From Holosporales bacterium (GTDB lineage Bacteria > Pseudomonadota > Alphaproteobacteria > UBA3830 > JAIRMZ01), in the NCBI GenBank assembly GCA_031279495.1, contig JAITIJ010000035.1:1-5707 (forward strand): a DNA stretch of 5,707 nucleotides, written 5' to 3'. The notes below the pieces were generated by a model. That model worked only from the letters and a program-made list of their open reading frames with translations, was not told the DNA's origin and made no database searches. Position numbers and translations under genes: made by a program. Positions 4,529-5,707 of the stretch are shown in pieces. The number at the start of each line of letters is the position of its first letter. The first letter of the stretch is position 1.

Positions 4529-5707
4529 ATGCATGATCCTGTAGTAATTACATGTGGAAAGCGTTCTCCGTTGGGAAGTTTGCAAGGTTCCTTGTCTTCT
4601 TTGTCTGCTGTGGATATCGGTGCGCAGGTTGTAAGGGGATGCCTTACACATCTTCCTAAAGAGGCAGTTGTAGACGAAGTTCTTATGGGATGCGTTCTTC
4701 CAGCCGGTCTTGGTCAGGCGCCTGCACGTCAGGTTGCTTTAGGTGCCGGTCTTCCTGTTTCCACATTTGCAACAACTCTTAACAAAATATGTGGTTCTGG
4801 TCTGCAGGCGGTCATCTTTGCTTGTAATGCTATCTTGGCGGGATCCAACAAGATCGTGGTTGCGGGTGGCATGGAAAGCATGAGCAACGCGCCGCATCTT
4901 CTTTTAAAATCGCGCACCGGGTATCGCTTCGGACACGCAGAGCTTGTCGATCATACGTTAATGGATGGCTTAGAGGATCCGTATCACAATCGTCGGTTAA
5001 TGGGCGAGTTTGCCGAAGATGTTGCACAAGAATATGGCTTTTCGCGTAAAGCACAAGATGCTTATGCTCTGCAATCCTTTGCGCGTGCACAGCATGCAAT
5101 AGAATCTGGCGCGTTTTTTGACGAAATCCTTCCTATAAAATGGGAGCACAAGAAAAAACCCATATCCTACGTGCAAGACGAGATTCCTTATAAATCTGAT
5201 TTGGGGCGCATTCCGACACTTCGTCCTTCTTTCCGCCCTGATGGAACGATAACAGCTGCTTCTGCAAGCGCAATTGCTGATGGAGCAGCAGCTTGTGTTT
5301 TGATGAGAGAGAGCACGGCACGTGCACTAGGAGTAAAACCTCTTGTTCGCATTGCAGCGCATGCTGGGTTTGCTCAAGAGCCGCGTTATTTCATTACCGC
5401 ACCTATAGGTGCCATGCGCACTGTATTGAAGCGTGCTGGATGGGGTGTAAATGATGTTGATCTTTTCGAATTAAATGAAGCGTTTGCTGTTGTCGTGATG
5501 GCCGCCACTCAAGATCTGAACCTGGATCCAGAGAAAATCAACATTAATGGAGGCGCCTGCGCTCTTGGTCATCCTTTGGGGGCGAGTGGTACGCGTATTT
5601 TAGTTACTCTTCTGCATGCTCTTCGGCAGGGAAAAGCTAAGAAAGGGGTTGCTAGCTTGTGCGTTGGTGGAGGAGAAGCCGTAGCTCTTGCTGTTGAACT
5701 ATGTGAT
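4529..5707 (+). CDS. acetyl-CoA acetyltransferase (thiolase), 3' end just outside the window
   Basis: Thiolases of this type condense two acetyl-CoA to acetoacetyl-CoA or run the reverse cleavage, in the cytosol. They feed polyhydroxybutyrate, ketone-body or fatty-acid pathways. All 393 codons to the edge are open. Catalytic residues sit at the canonical Zoogloea thiolase positions within one residue: the acyl-accepting Cys88 in NKICGSG, Asn316 in NEAF, His348 in GGACALGHPLGASG, and the base Cys378 in LCVGGGEA. MESMSNAP (115-122) and ITAASASAIADGAAA (241-255) are also conserved blocks. GGGEA replaces the more usual GGGMG, a variant I recall in alphaproteobacterial members. At about 392-394 residues the family is essentially complete here, so the stop should follow almost at once. 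ATG 4529 gives the family N-terminus (MHDPVVI), with only a weak GGTGAG 10 nt upstream. GTG 4514 is an in-frame alternative. Acetyl- versus longer-chain specificity cannot be decided. Confidence 0.95.
   Translation, partial: MHDPVVITCGKRSPLGSLQGSLSSLSAVDIGAQVVRGCLTHLPKEAVVDEVLMGCVLPAGLGQAPARQVALGAGLPVSTFATTLNKICGSGLQAVIFACNAILAGSNKIVVAGGMESMSNAPHLLLKSRTGYRFGHAELVDHTLMDGLEDPYHNRRLMGEFAEDVAQEYGFSRKAQDAYALQSFARAQHAIESGAFFDEILPIKWEHKKKPISYVQDEIPYKSDLGRIPTLRPSFRPDGTITAASASAIADGAAACVLMRESTARALGVKPLVRIAAHAGFAQEPRYFITAPIGAMRTVLKRAGWGVNDVDLFELNEAFAVVVMAATQDLNLDPEKININGGACALGHPLGASGTRILVTLLHALRQGKAKKGVASLCVGGGEAVALAVELCD

Noticed and set aside
4729..5327. Three minus-strand open frames within the thiolase gene
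   Set aside because: They are antisense to strongly conserved thiolase codons and encode unrecognisable sequences.

Overview
The window reads as a chromosomal housekeeping locus of an alphaproteobacterium. The order secY (tail) - adk - rpsM - rpsK - rpoA - rplQ, all on the + strand, is the fused spc/alpha ribosomal operon end typical of that class. As there, rpsD is absent between rpsK and rpoA, and rpmJ is absent between secY and rpsM. Base composition looks moderate, with an AT-rich spacer around 4260-4455. The protein sequences diverge from the usual free-living alphaproteobacterial ones, which might suit a host-associated lineage, but I cannot name the genus.

Layout. Positions 1-149 hold the last 48 codons of secY, including the final membrane helix. 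adk begins inside the secY stop codon (TGATG) and encodes a zinc-LID adenylate kinase. rpsM, rpsK, rpoA (GTG start) and rplQ follow, with 7-27 nt gaps and a purine-rich ribosome binding site before each. From rplQ to the next gene there is no convincing terminator. Positions 3268-4229 hold a class I SAM-dependent methyltransferase-like gene that a perfect 14-bp tandem duplication (3496-3523) has broken into two reading frames. Removing one copy restores a single open frame of about 315 codons. A 299-bp spacer follows. It contains a 9-bp hairpin near the end of the methyltransferase gene, AT-rich sequence, and a well-structured segment (4456-4522) just before the last gene. That gene, 4529 to the window edge, is an acetyl-CoA acetyltransferase (thiolase) with all catalytic residues. 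All 393 codons in view are open, and the stop must lie just outside.

How the genes work together. SecY is the protein-export channel. Adk balances adenine nucleotides. S13, S11 and L17 are ribosomal proteins, and RpoA is the RNA polymerase assembly platform. They form one growth-linked transcription unit. The methyltransferase may be read through from this operon, but its job is unknown. The thiolase appears to be a separate unit in acetyl-CoA/acetoacetyl-CoA metabolism.

The two signals most worth checking are the frame-restoring 14-bp duplication and the leader upstream of the thiolase, whose predicted pairings would cover its weak ribosome binding site. I see no mobile element, CRISPR array, tRNA or rRNA.
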